A stretch of 64,000 nucleotides of DNA. Source: Hymenobacter montanus. GTDB lineage: Bacteria; Bacteroidota; Bacteroidia; Cytophagales; Hymenobacteraceae. The DNA lies in contig NZ_JACXAD010000007.1 of assembly GCF_014699115.1 (NCBI RefSeq), positions 1 through 64,000 on the forward strand. Reading direction: 5' to 3'. Below the pieces are notes generated by a model. It was not told the origin of the DNA. It worked only from the letters and a program-made list of their open reading frames with translations, and did not search any database. Positions 1 to 7,635 of this stretch are shown here, piece after piece. A program made the translations under genes and the position numbers. Position 1 is the stretch's first letter, and every line of letters starts with the position of its first letter.

Positions 1-160
1 CGGGCAGGTCGCGCCACGAAATACCCGTACGCACGCGGTACAGAACGGCATTGACAAACAGTCGATTGTCCCGGCCCCTACCCCCGCCTGTGCCGGGGCG
101 ACCCAAGGTATGCGGTTCGACTAACTTCCATTCCAGGTCACTTAATTCATGGCGACGCAT
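1..160 (-). CDS. IS5-family transposase, N-terminal part (cut by window edge)
   Basis: Reading the minus strand from an ATG at 160, an open frame of 53 codons runs off the window start. It begins MRRHELSDLEWKLVEP and continues with GRPG, a short Gly/Arg-rich stretch, then RLFVNAVLYRVRTGISWRDLP. This is the pattern of the N-terminal DUF4096-like domain of IS5/IS427-group transposases. The DDE catalytic core would lie outside the window, so I cannot say whether the element is intact. Family assignment rests on my recognition of the N-terminal pattern. Confidence 0.8.
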   Translation of the reverse strand, partial: MRRHELSDLEWKLVEPHTLGRPGTGGGRGRDNRLFVNAVLYRVRTGISWRDLP

Positions 161-170
161 AGCCCAAAAT

Positions 171-197
171 TAACCCTACACTGTCCACACACCCTAG
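171..197 (-). mobile_element. Possible terminal end of the IS5-type element
   Basis: The transposase start is followed within about 35 bp by a GTGTGTGGACAGTGTAGGG stretch (minus strand) that could be a terminal inverted repeat, ending near a CCCTAGGG palindrome at 192-199. Only one end is in the window, so neither the inverted repeat nor the target duplication can be confirmed. Confidence 0.3.
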
Positions 198-772
198 GGT
201 CTGTGGAAGGGAAGGTCGGCAAACAGCAGCAGTTAAGGATGTCGTGCTTACTGAGCTTAGCGAAGCCGCTCTATCGCTTTGTTGGGTCAAAACTGGCTGG
301 TAGAGAGGCGTCGATTAGCTCAGCATGATCGTGCGCTCAAGGAGTACAATGTCGTCAATTCGACCAACTACGTGCCTGATGTGGGCTGCACCCGCTAAGT
401 TAGGCATCTTGAAAAATGCCCGTGCTCAAGGCTATGAATCACCTTATTAAAGATGGGTTCGCTATCTCCATTCATCTAGTGCGGACCCATTATTTGTCCG
501 TGAGTCAGTAACTGGTAGTAAGCTTGCGGTGCGGAAGTGTTCACTATGCTGGCATATCACACCGTGGCCAGCACAGCTACCATCAAGACCTCAACGGCCG
601 CACCTACGCCATGCTCAGCTTGCTCAGCTATCTCGGAGCGTGCCTTAAATCAGTCCCTTGTCGCAAGGCTTATCCTTATTTCTATAGCCCTTTATCCTGG
701 GTACTGGTCAAGGCCGAGCGACCCTAAAAATCACCCTTTTGTCTTTCTGAAAGAATAAAATAGGAATGCAAG
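198..772. other. Unassigned stretch beside the IS end, likely gene debris
   Basis: No convincing gene is seen. Short open stretches such as VKDVVLTELSEAALSLCW (around 235-290) and LVERRRLAQHDRALKEYN (around 297-350) occur in different frames and end in stops. They read like fragments of decayed coding sequence but I cannot assign them. Two overlapping 67-73 codon frames at 524-758 have no recognisable domain, no promoter box and conflict with each other. Confidence 0.4.
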
Positions 773-1126
773 CTATGAATCTTCATTAGGAGGTGGGAAA
801 TGACCGTAAAAGTGTTCCTTTTCAAACCCGGGATCATTATTTACGCGATAATAGAGAACTACCTTGTAAATAAAATATGGTAAAAAACGGCACTGAGTCA
901 GTATTCCGAAAACCTTATTAAAACGATTGTTATCCTTTCTGTCAATAAAAAATAAACCAGGAATTATCAGTGTAGCCATAGGAACCAGATAGCATGAAGG
1001 ACTTATCCCCATCGCTTGCCCTCTATTAAGTTGGATTGTACTATATTGTGGTACTGCAATAGCGGTTAGGCAAGAAACACAAGTTGAATGAGTAAATATT
1101 TTTAAAGATTTTATTGACTTATCCAT
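773..1126 (-). CDS. Hypothetical small membrane protein (117 aa)
   Basis: The product is not recognised. The frame lies in an AT-rich block unlike the backbone. The predicted protein has about three hydrophobic stretches (roughly residues 10-32, 46-62 and 80-95), so it could be a small membrane protein, followed by a charged tail ending in FPPPNEDS. There is no clear promoter or ribosome-binding site, and it sits among IS debris, so it could be a chance open frame or a transferred orphan. Weak call. Confidence 0.3.
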   Translation of the reverse strand: MDKSIKSLKIFTHSTCVSCLTAIAVPQYSTIQLNRGQAMGISPSCYLVPMATLIIPGLFFIDRKDNNRFNKVFGILTQCRFLPYFIYKVVLYYRVNNDPGFEKEHFYGHFPPPNEDS

Positions 1127-1325
1127 GATTAGCTGGCGATTTATTTGCCCAGGTTCAGACCTGCTATAAATTAAGGAAGTAGAGGAGACACCTGATACCC
1201 GACGACTTGCAGTAGCTGACCGCCGAAGCCATTCGGGTATTGCAGCCGGTGATTACGGATAGGAAGTCATTCGCTACCGCAAAGCGTAAGAGCCCTGTTG
1301 CCCAGCGGAACTCCCTTGGTGGCGT

Positions 1326-1333
1326 TAGCTTTG
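1326..1333 (+). promoter_or_regulatory. -7 promoter box TAGCTTTG for the agmatinase-family gene
   Basis: Matches the Bacteroidota -7 consensus TAnnTTTG and ends 27 nt before the ATG at 1361. No good TTTG -33 box is visible at the usual 19-21 nt spacing. Confidence 0.45.
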
Positions 1334-1360
1334 TAGTTCACCAACCCAAGTAAAGTTTTG

Positions 1361-2458
1361 ATGCCCAAAGTTGACGCTGCCCTAGCCCAAAAAATAGCTT
1401 CCTTCGACCCTAATGCCCCCGGCGACGTGGCGGGCGGCCTGTTTGGTTTGCCTTTCACCGCCGAGGAAGCTCAGGTGGTAGTGGTACCCGTGCCGTGGGA
1501 AGTGACCGTGAGCTACCGGGCCGGCACGGCCGAAGGGCCCGCTGCCATCCACGAGGCCTCCCTGCAGGTCGACCTCTACGACCCGGACCTGCCCGATGCC
1601 TGGAAGCTGGGCCTGGCTATGGAAGACGAAGATGAAACCATTGCCGCCGCGAGCCGCAAGCTGCGCCCCCAGGCCTCCGAATACATTGAGTGGATTGAGG
1701 CCGGCCGCCCGGCCGCCGAAGAGCAGAAGCTCGGGGCCGTGCCGGAACAGGTCAACGCCGAAGGCCAGCAGATGCTGGAGTGGCTCAAACAGAAAACCGG
1801 CGCGCTGCTCGACCAGCACAAGGGCGTAGTGGTGCTCGGCGGCGACCATAGCACCCCCCTGGGCTACTTGCACGCGCTGGCCGAGCGCCACGAGGAGTTT
1901 GCCATTTTGCAGTTCGACGCGCACTGCGACCTGCGGCCGGCTTACGAGGGCTTCCGGTATTCGCACGCCAGCATCATGTACAATGCCTTGGAACTACCCC
2001 AGGTGAAGAAGCTGGTGCAAGTGGGCATCCGCGACCTGTGCCAGCAGGAGGCCGATTTTATTGCCCACTCCAACGGCCGGGTGGCCTTGTTCAGCCAGCG
2101 CTTCCTGAGCGAGGAGAAGTTCGCCAAAAAGTCCTGGAAGAAGGTGTGCGGTAAAATTATTGCCCAGCTTCCCCCCAAGGTGTACATCAGCTTCGATATC
2201 GATGGGCTCGACCCCAAACTGTGCCCCGGCACTGGCACACCCGTCCCCGGCGGCCTGGAGTTTGAAGAAGCTACCTATCTGATTCGGGCCATCGTGCGGG
2301 CGGGCATTACCATCATTGGCTGCGACCTGAACGAAGTAGCCCCCGGCGATACGGAGTGGAACGGCATAGTAGGCGCCCGCCTGCTTTACCAACTTTGCAA
2401 TTGGATGGCCGTATCTCAGGGGCGCCTCGTTGCCAAAGGAATGGAAGCGGGCGAGTAG
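1361..2458 (+). CDS. Agmatinase-family (ureohydrolase) protein
   Basis: This 365-aa protein belongs to the arginase/agmatinase superfamily, binuclear-manganese enzymes that hydrolyse guanidino compounds to urea or related products. The metal-binding motifs are present in order: GGDHS (about 160-164), DAHCD (about 186-190) and SFDIDGLDP (about 277-285). The N-terminal part (VPVPWEVTVSYRAGTAEGP) fits the long agmatinase family common in Bacteroidota rather than the short SpeB. A TTG lies one codon upstream, but ATG 1361 is the better start given the -7 box at 1326. Substrate cannot be read from sequence; agmatine is the family default and formiminoglutamate is an alternative. The holin-like gene follows after 27 bp and may be co-transcribed. 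Confidence 0.88.
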   Translation: MPKVDAALAQKIASFDPNAPGDVAGGLFGLPFTAEEAQVVVVPVPWEVTVSYRAGTAEGPAAIHEASLQVDLYDPDLPDAWKLGLAMEDEDETIAAASRKLRPQASEYIEWIEAGRPAAEEQKLGAVPEQVNAEGQQMLEWLKQKTGALLDQHKGVVVLGGDHSTPLGYLHALAERHEEFAILQFDAHCDLRPAYEGFRYSHASIMYNALELPQVKKLVQVGIRDLCQQEADFIAHSNGRVALFSQRFLSEEKFAKKSWKKVCGKIIAQLPPKVYISFDIDGLDPKLCPGTGTPVPGGLEFEEATYLIRAIVRAGITIIGCDLNEVAPGDTEWNGIVGARLLYQLCNWMAVSQGRLVAKGMEAGE

Positions 2459-2485
2459 GCATCTTTCACTTCACCCTTTATTTTC

Positions 2486-2824
2486 ATGATAAGCTTTCTT
2501 CTCAAATTTATTCTCACCGCGGTGCTGGTGTATGGCCTGAGCCTGGTGCTGCCGGGCGTAGTGCTGGGCGGCGTCGGCAGCGCCGCCATTCTGGTGATTG
2601 TGCTGGGCATCCTCAACGCCATTGTGAAGCCCATTCTCAAGGTTCTGGGCTTCCCCATCACGGTGCTGACGCTGGGCCTGTTTCTGATCGTTATCAACGT
2701 TATCATCGTAAAAATGGCGGACTACCTGATGGCCACTTTCGACGTACACGGCTTCCTCAACGCGCTGCTGTTCAGCATAGCGTTGTCGCTGGTGAACGCA
2801 GTAGTTGATTTGGTGGTGGACTAA
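2486..2824 (+). CDS. Phage holin family 4-type small membrane protein (112 aa)
   Basis: The protein is almost entirely hydrophobic, with four predicted membrane segments (about 3-22, 30-50, 57-78 and 88-108). The pattern GILNAIVKPILKVLGFPITV is typical of the Phage_holin_4_2 (PF04020/YvlD-like) family. These are widespread chromosomal inner-membrane proteins; despite the name most are not linked to prophages, and no phage genes are nearby. Function is unknown. It sits 27 bp after the agmatinase-family gene on the same strand. Confidence 0.8.
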   Translation: MISFLLKFILTAVLVYGLSLVLPGVVLGGVGSAAILVIVLGILNAIVKPILKVLGFPITVLTLGLFLIVINVIIVKMADYLMATFDVHGFLNALLFSIALSLVNAVVDLVVD

Positions 2825-2849
2825 CCTGGGGCTTTATGAGGTTTTGGTT

Positions 2850-3022
2850 ATGGAACCCAATTTATTTGATGTGATTCGTAGCATCGAAACTCTTGTTGAA
2901 CAGGCGACCATACAGCATACAACTTACGGTGCGGTACGTATCTGAGAAAAATTGAATTGATGCAAATGCGACGAATGTATGATAATGCTTTGAAGCATGC
3001 GCTAGAGAAATTTTTCAGATGA
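2850..3022 (+). pseudogene. Frameshifted small ORF remnant
   Basis: An ATG at 2850 opens a 31-codon frame (MEPNLFDVIRSIETLVEQ...) ending at 2945. The next frame continues without a break as YLRKIELMQMRRMYDNALKH and ends at 3022. Joined near 2938 they give a helical, charged protein of about 56 residues. This looks like one small gene split by a single frameshift. It is unrecognised and lies in AT-richer DNA just upstream of another orphan gene. It could also be two chance frames. Confidence 0.3.
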
Positions 3023-3040
3023 CTTGAACAAGAACGGCCT

Positions 3041-3424
3041 ATGGCAGTAGACCTACCGGAGTACTACATCGTAGTCGAGCGCCCCATTAAAGTAGTGCCC
3101 ACTGAAGATGGTGGCCTGAACGTCCTCAAATACAATTTTGAGACCGGCAGATTCGACTATGGAATGAAGTATTTAAGCAGAGTTAGGTTTGGGAAAGATG
3201 ATGTAGAGCAGGTATCCGAAGAAGAGTTTGTGCAACATGTTGAAAAGCTAAGAGGAAGTAGCCTGAAGGGAGAGGGAACAGTCTACGTCCTTTATGAATT
3301 GATCAATGCTATTGAAGGTGTTGCTAAAGAGAAAGGAGCAAGCCTTACAATGGAGGAGAAAGCACTAATCGTTAGTCTGAGAAGAGAAACGTATCAACTT
3401 TTCGAGGAAAGTCAGAAAACCTGA
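3041..3424 (+). CDS. Hypothetical protein (127 aa)
   Basis: Not recognised. The protein is soluble and charged, beginning MAVDLPEYYIVVERPIKVVP and ending in a helical segment with RRETYQLFEESQKT. There is no signal peptide or membrane segment. Base composition is lower in GC than the backbone genes, as for the orphans at 3730, 31080 and 61691, which suggests acquisition. Size, acidity and isolation would fit an orphan immunity protein of a polymorphic toxin system, but no motif supports this. Confidence 0.6.
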   Translation: MAVDLPEYYIVVERPIKVVPTEDGGLNVLKYNFETGRFDYGMKYLSRVRFGKDDVEQVSEEEFVQHVEKLRGSSLKGEGTVYVLYELINAIEGVAKEKGASLTMEEKALIVSLRRETYQLFEESQKT

Positions 3425-3615
3425 TAAAATAGCTATACCTGCTCCTTCAGTAACAATAGGGAAATCCTTTTGTACTGATTTAATCTGTTGATGCTTTGTT
3501 ATTCCCAAAAACTAAGAATTAGCTAATGGAGACGCAGTGAGGCCTGGTGGGATGGGCCCTAAGTTATTTAGCTGGCTTCGTAGCACCACTCCGGCAGGCA
3601 CCATTGCTGATAGTG

Positions 3616-3649
3616 AAAAGGCGCTTCTGTCCCCGCAGAAGCGCCTTTT
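3616..3649. terminator. Bidirectional hairpin terminator in the 3425-3729 gap
   Basis: A perfect 14-bp stem (3616-3629 with 3636-3649) around a 6-nt loop, flanked by A and T runs, works on either strand. The surrounding 3540-3700 DNA is GC-rich like the backbone while both sides are AT-rich, so this may be an original backbone segment between two acquired genes. Apart from the hairpin, 3425-3729 shows nothing else. Confidence 0.8.
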
Positions 3650-3729
3650 ACGTTTATTCTTCCGTGCGCACTAGCTGGGATTGGCCTTGCCGGCGCCCGC
3701 GATTACTGAAATTTAACAGAATAGTTGAA

Positions 3730-4167
3730 ATGCGTAAATATGAAATGACGGAAGAGCAGTTACAAAAACGTGCTCAAATAATTCGAGTCTTAGCTAATGC
3801 AGGCTGGCAAGGACCACAAAGAGCTAAAGCCTTTGAAAGAGGAGAATTATGTATTCCTGAAGCAGTTATGGAATATAGAAGCGAAACAATGGATATTGAA
3901 AGCGCTTATGTTGCGGAGTATAATTATATTTTATTAGATGCACATGAGAAGTCCGGGCGCGGTATAAGATTTGCTGTTTATTTTAAAGATAGGTTGGAAA
4001 CGCTTTTGAACCTGATTATACGTCTACAAGACTCTAGCACTCTAACGGATTGCAAAAAGTACATAAAGGAACTATTGCAGGTCTTTCCATCCAATGTATA
4101 TGTGGCTAAAGATGAAGAGTTCGTTGAATTAACTAAGTCGCTGTCGAATTGGTTAGAGAAACAATAA
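3730..4167 (+). CDS. Hypothetical protein (145 aa), AT-rich orphan
   Basis: Not recognised. The frame is open further upstream to 3547, but that extension reads through the perfect terminator hairpin at 3616-3649 and through GC-rich DNA. The real start is therefore ATG 3730 (MRKYEMTEEQ) or ATG 3742. The protein is mainly helical and charged (KRAQIIRVLANAGWQGPQR; then RLETLLNLIIRLQDSSTL), with no signal peptide. Composition is clearly more AT-rich than the neighbours. It converges with the DUF4349 gene, whose stop lies 11 bp away. Confidence 0.6.
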   Translation: MRKYEMTEEQLQKRAQIIRVLANAGWQGPQRAKAFERGELCIPEAVMEYRSETMDIESAYVAEYNYILLDAHEKSGRGIRFAVYFKDRLETLLNLIIRLQDSSTLTDCKKYIKELLQVFPSNVYVAKDEEFVELTKSLSNWLEKQ

Positions 4168-4178
4168 TTTGTGAAAAT

Positions 4179-4991
4179 TTACAATGACTTCTTATGCTGA
4201 AACTTACGCAGGCCCCAGGTACCGATGCCACCCAGCAGCAGGAGGGGCCATAGATTAGTGAGCACCACGATAAACCCGAGCAAAATCGACCAGCCGCGGT
4301 AAAAAGCTTCGAGAAAGCGCGGCGCGAAATCGGGCATTGGCGAGCTAGGAGCGGGGGTGGGGAGCACCTGGGAATAGCGTAGCGTGAGCGTGGCCCAGGC
4401 GCTACGGGTACCAAACTGTTGTAGCTTAGCTTGGGCGTCGGCGATGTCGAGGTGTGATTCGCGGGCCAGGTCGCCCAGCCGCCGAACTTCGGCGGGGTTA
4501 GTTGTAGCGGCCAGCAGCTGTTGGTATTTGGCTTCCGCTTTCTGTTTGGCCGCCAGCGTAGTCGTTGCGGCCAGAACGTCAGCCGTTACATCGGCCGATG
4601 AGATGTCTTTGTTCGTGATACGCCCAAGCTTGCCCAGTGCGGCAATCAAGGGGAGGAACTCGGAGGGTTTGACTTTCAGCGTCATTTCCTGGCGATGCTG
4701 ACCATTGGCCCGGGTTTCGTGGGCGGTACTCAGATAAGCCCAGTGCTGCTCAAGCAAATGGTCGATAGCCGTTGTGGTCTGCTCAAAATCATCAACCTCA
4801 AGATCTAGCTGACCTTCGTAGATGACGCTTCGCTCGGCTTGGCGGGCCGGGGCATTGCGCCCTGCGACCGGGGTACCGGGCGCCTCCGCCGCCATTTCGG
4901 TGGCGACCTCCGCTTGTTCGTTACTAGATTTGGATTGGCTGCATCCTACCAGCCCTAGTCCGATCAGGACAGGATAAATGAGACGTTTCAT
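4179..4991 (-). CDS. DUF4349 domain lipoprotein (270 aa), copy 2
   Basis: The N-terminus MKRLIYPVLIGLGLVGCSQS is a lipoprotein signal with a lipobox cysteine at 17. The DUF4349 domain follows (about 55-240): IYEGQLDLEVDDF, a helical coiled region around 140-185 and a LTLRYSQ strand, then a C-terminal membrane helix (about 232-258) and a basic tail. The role of DUF4349 proteins is unknown; they are envelope proteins, and some carry mechanosensitive-like architectures. It is a diverged paralogue of the gene at 5168-6076, downstream on the same strand but separated by a terminator, so probably transcribed independently. Confidence 0.85.
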   Translation of the reverse strand: MKRLIYPVLIGLGLVGCSQSKSSNEQAEVATEMAAEAPGTPVAGRNAPARQAERSVIYEGQLDLEVDDFEQTTTAIDHLLEQHWAYLSTAHETRANGQHRQEMTLKVKPSEFLPLIAALGKLGRITNKDISSADVTADVLAATTTLAAKQKAEAKYQQLLAATTNPAEVRRLGDLARESHLDIADAQAKLQQFGTRSAWATLTLRYSQVLPTPAPSSPMPDFAPRFLEAFYRGWSILLGFIVVLTNLWPLLLLGGIGTWGLRKFQHKKSL

Positions 4992-5092
4992 CGGAAAGAA
5001 AAGGGGGAAAGCTGAGTTTGAGAAAAAACAGCTGCGCAGCTACCTTTTTATCTAACTTATTGGCTTAGGTAACCCAACTTGTATAAAAATTT

Positions 5093-5120
5093 ATAGCCCG
5101 ACCTTACGGGGCCGGGCTAT
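5093..5120 (-). terminator. Terminator after the first DUF4349 gene
   Basis: An 8-bp stem (ATAGCCCG/CGGGCTAT), extended by a few inner pairs, is followed on the minus strand by an AT-rich AAATTTTTA tract. It lies 48 bp after the stop of the 5168-6076 gene and separates the two paralogues. Confidence 0.7.
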
Positions 5121-5167
5121 TTTCAGGGAGAATTTTCTGTCCGGCCCCTAGGCGACGGGTGTTTTTC

Positions 5168-6076
5168 TTAGCCCTTGGCCGCCCGGGCCCGGCGCCACCG
5201 CCGGTAGACGAGCCAGCTAACTACTCCGGCTAGCAACAGCAGAGGCCAGCTGCTAACCAGGCTCACCAGCAGCTCGGTCAGCAGGCTCCAGCCGTCGTAC
5301 AGGCCCTCCAGCAGGCGGCTGCCCAGCGAAACGATGGGCGCATTGGGGGTGGGCTGGGCCAGGGGCTGGTAGCAGGTAAGGGTGATGGTCGAGTACGCAA
5401 CCTCGTCGTTCAGGGTCTTGAGGCGGCTTTCGGTGCTTTCGATTTCCTCCCGCACCTCACCGATTTTCTCCTCAATGTCGAGGACGTCTTTAATTCGTTT
5501 CGCCTGTTGCAACAGGGCCACGTAGCGCTGCTCCACGGCCCGCTTGGTAGCCAGACGGGCCGTTATGTCGGCGTGCTGGGCCGTCACGTCGTCGGTGCTG
5601 AGCTTTTTGATTTCCACGGTGCCCAAGCGGCTGATGCTGCTAAGCAGCGACTGAAAGCCGCCGGGACGGACCCGGATGGTCATTTCCTGGCGCCACTCGT
5701 TGCGGCCGTCCTCGTCGCGGGTTTCGGCAGCGGCGCTCAGGTAGCCGCCGCTACGCCGCACGAGGCTGTCGAGCTGCCCCGTGGTGCGGGCCACGTTTTC
5801 TACCCGCAGGCGCAGCTCGGCGTGGTAGATGAGCAGGCGGGGGCGGGGGGCAGTACTGGTGGGGGCCGCCGGGGGAGTGAAGTGAACCTCGTCGCTGCTT
5901 TCGGCAGGCGCCGCATAGTCTGCTTCTGCCTCCTTTTTTGCACTCTCATCCTGAGCGTTGCCTGCCACTACCGTCTCGGTGTCAGTCGTTGCCTCCGCCG
6001 ACTGCTCGTGCTTGCTGGCGCAGTTACTCAGCAAGGCGAGTAAACCTAGGAGTAGCGCGGAAATAGATTTTTTCAT
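5168..6076 (-). CDS. DUF4349 domain lipoprotein (302 aa), copy 1
   Basis: It begins MKKSISALLLGLLALLSNCA, a lipoprotein signal with Cys 19. An acidic/Thr-rich linker (20-75) is followed by the DUF4349 domain: LLIYHAELRLRVENVARTT near 80-98, a helical hairpin with DVLDIEEKIGEVREEIEST around 195-215 and YSTITLTCYQ near 228-237. A C-terminal membrane helix (about 262-288) and a strongly basic end (YRRWRRARAAKG) follow. It is paralogous to 4179-4991 with the same architecture, indicating an old tandem duplication. Function unknown; located in the cell envelope. Confidence 0.87.
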   Translation of the reverse strand: MKKSISALLLGLLALLSNCASKHEQSAEATTDTETVVAGNAQDESAKKEAEADYAAPAESSDEVHFTPPAAPTSTAPRPRLLIYHAELRLRVENVARTTGQLDSLVRRSGGYLSAAAETRDEDGRNEWRQEMTIRVRPGGFQSLLSSISRLGTVEIKKLSTDDVTAQHADITARLATKRAVEQRYVALLQQAKRIKDVLDIEEKIGEVREEIESTESRLKTLNDEVAYSTITLTCYQPLAQPTPNAPIVSLGSRLLEGLYDGWSLLTELLVSLVSSWPLLLLAGVVSWLVYRRWRRARAAKG

Positions 6077-6238
6077 GGTTCAGGGCGTACATAAGTGAGA
6101 AATCAGCTTTAATGCTGACCCTCGAACCGAAGTAACCCATCTAAGTCCAAGAAAAAATAGGACGAGAACCGGAGAGCAAGAGTTGAAAACCCAGCGCTGA
6201 GAAATCAGGAGGTCAGAGTTCAGCAGCCCAAAGCCCAC

Positions 6239-7543
6239 TTACACGCGCCGAATATCGGCTCCGAGCGCATTCAGGCGCTGGTCGATGGCCTGGTAGCCAC
6301 GGTCAATCTGCTCCACGTTGAGGATGGTGCTGGTGCCCTCAGCCGAGAGGGCCGCGATGAGCAGGGCCACCCCGGCCCGGATGTCGGGCGAGGTCATGGT
6401 GATGCCGCGCAGGCGGGTGCGCTGGTCGAGGCCGATGACGGTGGCCCGGTGCGGGTCGCAGAGAATAATCTGGGCGCCCATGTCGATGAGCTTGTCGACG
6501 AAGAACAGGCGGCTCTCGAACATCTTCTGATGAATGAGCACCGTGCCCTGGGCCTGGCAGGCCACCACCAGCACGATGCTGAGTAGATCAGGCGTGAAGC
6601 CGGGCCAGGTATGATCCGAGATGGTCAGCACGGAGCCGTCGAGGTAGGTGGCGATTTCGTAGTGCGTCTGGGCAGGAATGTAGATGTCGTCGCCCCGGAA
6701 TTCGAGCTGAATGCCCAGCTTGCGGAACGTGTCCGGGATGAGGCCGAGCTGCGGAATCTGGCAATCCTTGATGGTGATTTCCGAGCCCGTCATGGCGGCC
6801 AGGCCGATGAAGGAGCCAACTTCAATCATGTCGGGCAGCATGCGGTGCTCGGTGCCGCCCAGGTGCTCCACGCCTTCAATCGTGAGTAAGTTCGAGCCGA
6901 TGCCCTGGATGTTGGCGCCCATGCGCACGAGCATCCGGCAGAGCTGCTGGAGGTAGGGCTCGCAGGCTGCGTTGTAAATCGTGGTGGTGCCCTCCGCCAA
7001 CACCGCCGCCATGAGGATGTTGGCCGTGCCGGTTACCGAGGCTTCATCCAGCAACATGTAGGTGCCCCGGAGCTTGCCATCGGCCTTGATACGGTAGAAG
7101 TCGGTGCCTTCGAGCGTGAGCTTGCCGCCGAGCTTCTCCAGGCCCAGGAAGTGCGTGTCCATGGGGCGGCGGCCAATTTTGTCGCCGCCCGGCTTGGGCA
7201 GCTGGCAGCGGCCGAAACGGCCCAGCATAGGACCCAGAATCATAACCGAGCCGCGCAGCGCGCCGGCCTGGGCCGCGAATTCGGCCGAGTCCATGTAGTC
7301 GAGGTTTACGTTCTCGGCCTGGAAAATGTAGGTATCCGAGGCCAGCTTGCCGACTTTCACCCCCATATCACGCAGCAGCTCAATCAGCTTATTGACGTCG
7401 CGGATGTCGGGAATATTGCTGATGGTAACCGGCTCGGGTGTGAGCAAGACGGCGCAGAGAATCTGGAGCGCTTCGTTTTTGGCGCCCTGGGGCGTGATTT
7501 CACCGCGCAGAGCTTTGCCGCCGCGTACTTCAAATGCAGCCAT
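6239..7543 (-). CDS. murA: UDP-N-acetylglucosamine 1-carboxyvinyltransferase
   Basis: MurA (434 aa, full length) transfers enolpyruvate from PEP to UDP-GlcNAc, the first committed step of peptidoglycan synthesis, in the cytoplasm. The conserved Lys 22 in QGAKNEAL is present. The catalytic-loop position, normally Cys in PGGC.IG.RP, is Asp 121 here (KPGGDKIGRRPMDTH). Cys-to-Asp at this site is known in MurA of Mycobacterium and Chlamydia and gives intrinsic fosfomycin resistance. The C-terminal EPSP-synthase-like domain is intact (GYQAIDQRLNALGADIRRV). It follows the DUF4290 gene on the same strand, a pairing often seen in Bacteroidota, with a hairpin in the 92-bp gap. Confidence 0.96.
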   Translation of the reverse strand: MAAFEVRGGKALRGEITPQGAKNEALQILCAVLLTPEPVTISNIPDIRDVNKLIELLRDMGVKVGKLASDTYIFQAENVNLDYMDSAEFAAQAGALRGSVMILGPMLGRFGRCQLPKPGGDKIGRRPMDTHFLGLEKLGGKLTLEGTDFYRIKADGKLRGTYMLLDEASVTGTANILMAAVLAEGTTTIYNAACEPYLQQLCRMLVRMGANIQGIGSNLLTIEGVEHLGGTEHRMLPDMIEVGSFIGLAAMTGSEITIKDCQIPQLGLIPDTFRKLGIQLEFRGDDIYIPAQTHYEIATYLDGSVLTISDHTWPGFTPDLLSIVLVVACQAQGTVLIHQKMFESRLFFVDKLIDMGAQIILCDPHRATVIGLDQRTRLRGITMTSPDIRAGVALLIAALSAEGTSTILNVEQIDRGYQAIDQRLNALGADIRRV

Positions 7544-7583
7544 TAGATTGGTTGTCAGATGCTAATAGATCGAAGAATAAAAA

Positions 7584-7618
7584 GAACGTCATGCTGAGCT
7601 AGTCGCCGCATGACGTTC
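7584..7618. repeat. Inverted repeat between DUF4290 gene and murA
   Basis: GAACGTCATGC (7584-7594) and its exact complement (7608-7618) flank a 13-nt loop. It could act as an attenuator or processing site between the two co-oriented genes. There is no long T tract, so termination is uncertain. Confidence 0.5.
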
Positions 7619-7635
7619 AACAAGATAGTCGCTGG

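Noticed and set aside
537..758. 73-codon frame near the IS debris
   Set aside because: No domain, conflicts with another overlapping frame, Ser/Ala-rich low-complexity translation and no promoter box.
2486..2824. Prophage or gene-transfer module because of the holin-like gene
   Set aside because: The family is a common chromosomal membrane protein and no phage genes are nearby.
5021..5040. AGCTGCGCAGCT palindrome as a terminator
   Set aside because: It has no loop, and a better hairpin at 5093-5120 already serves the upstream gene.
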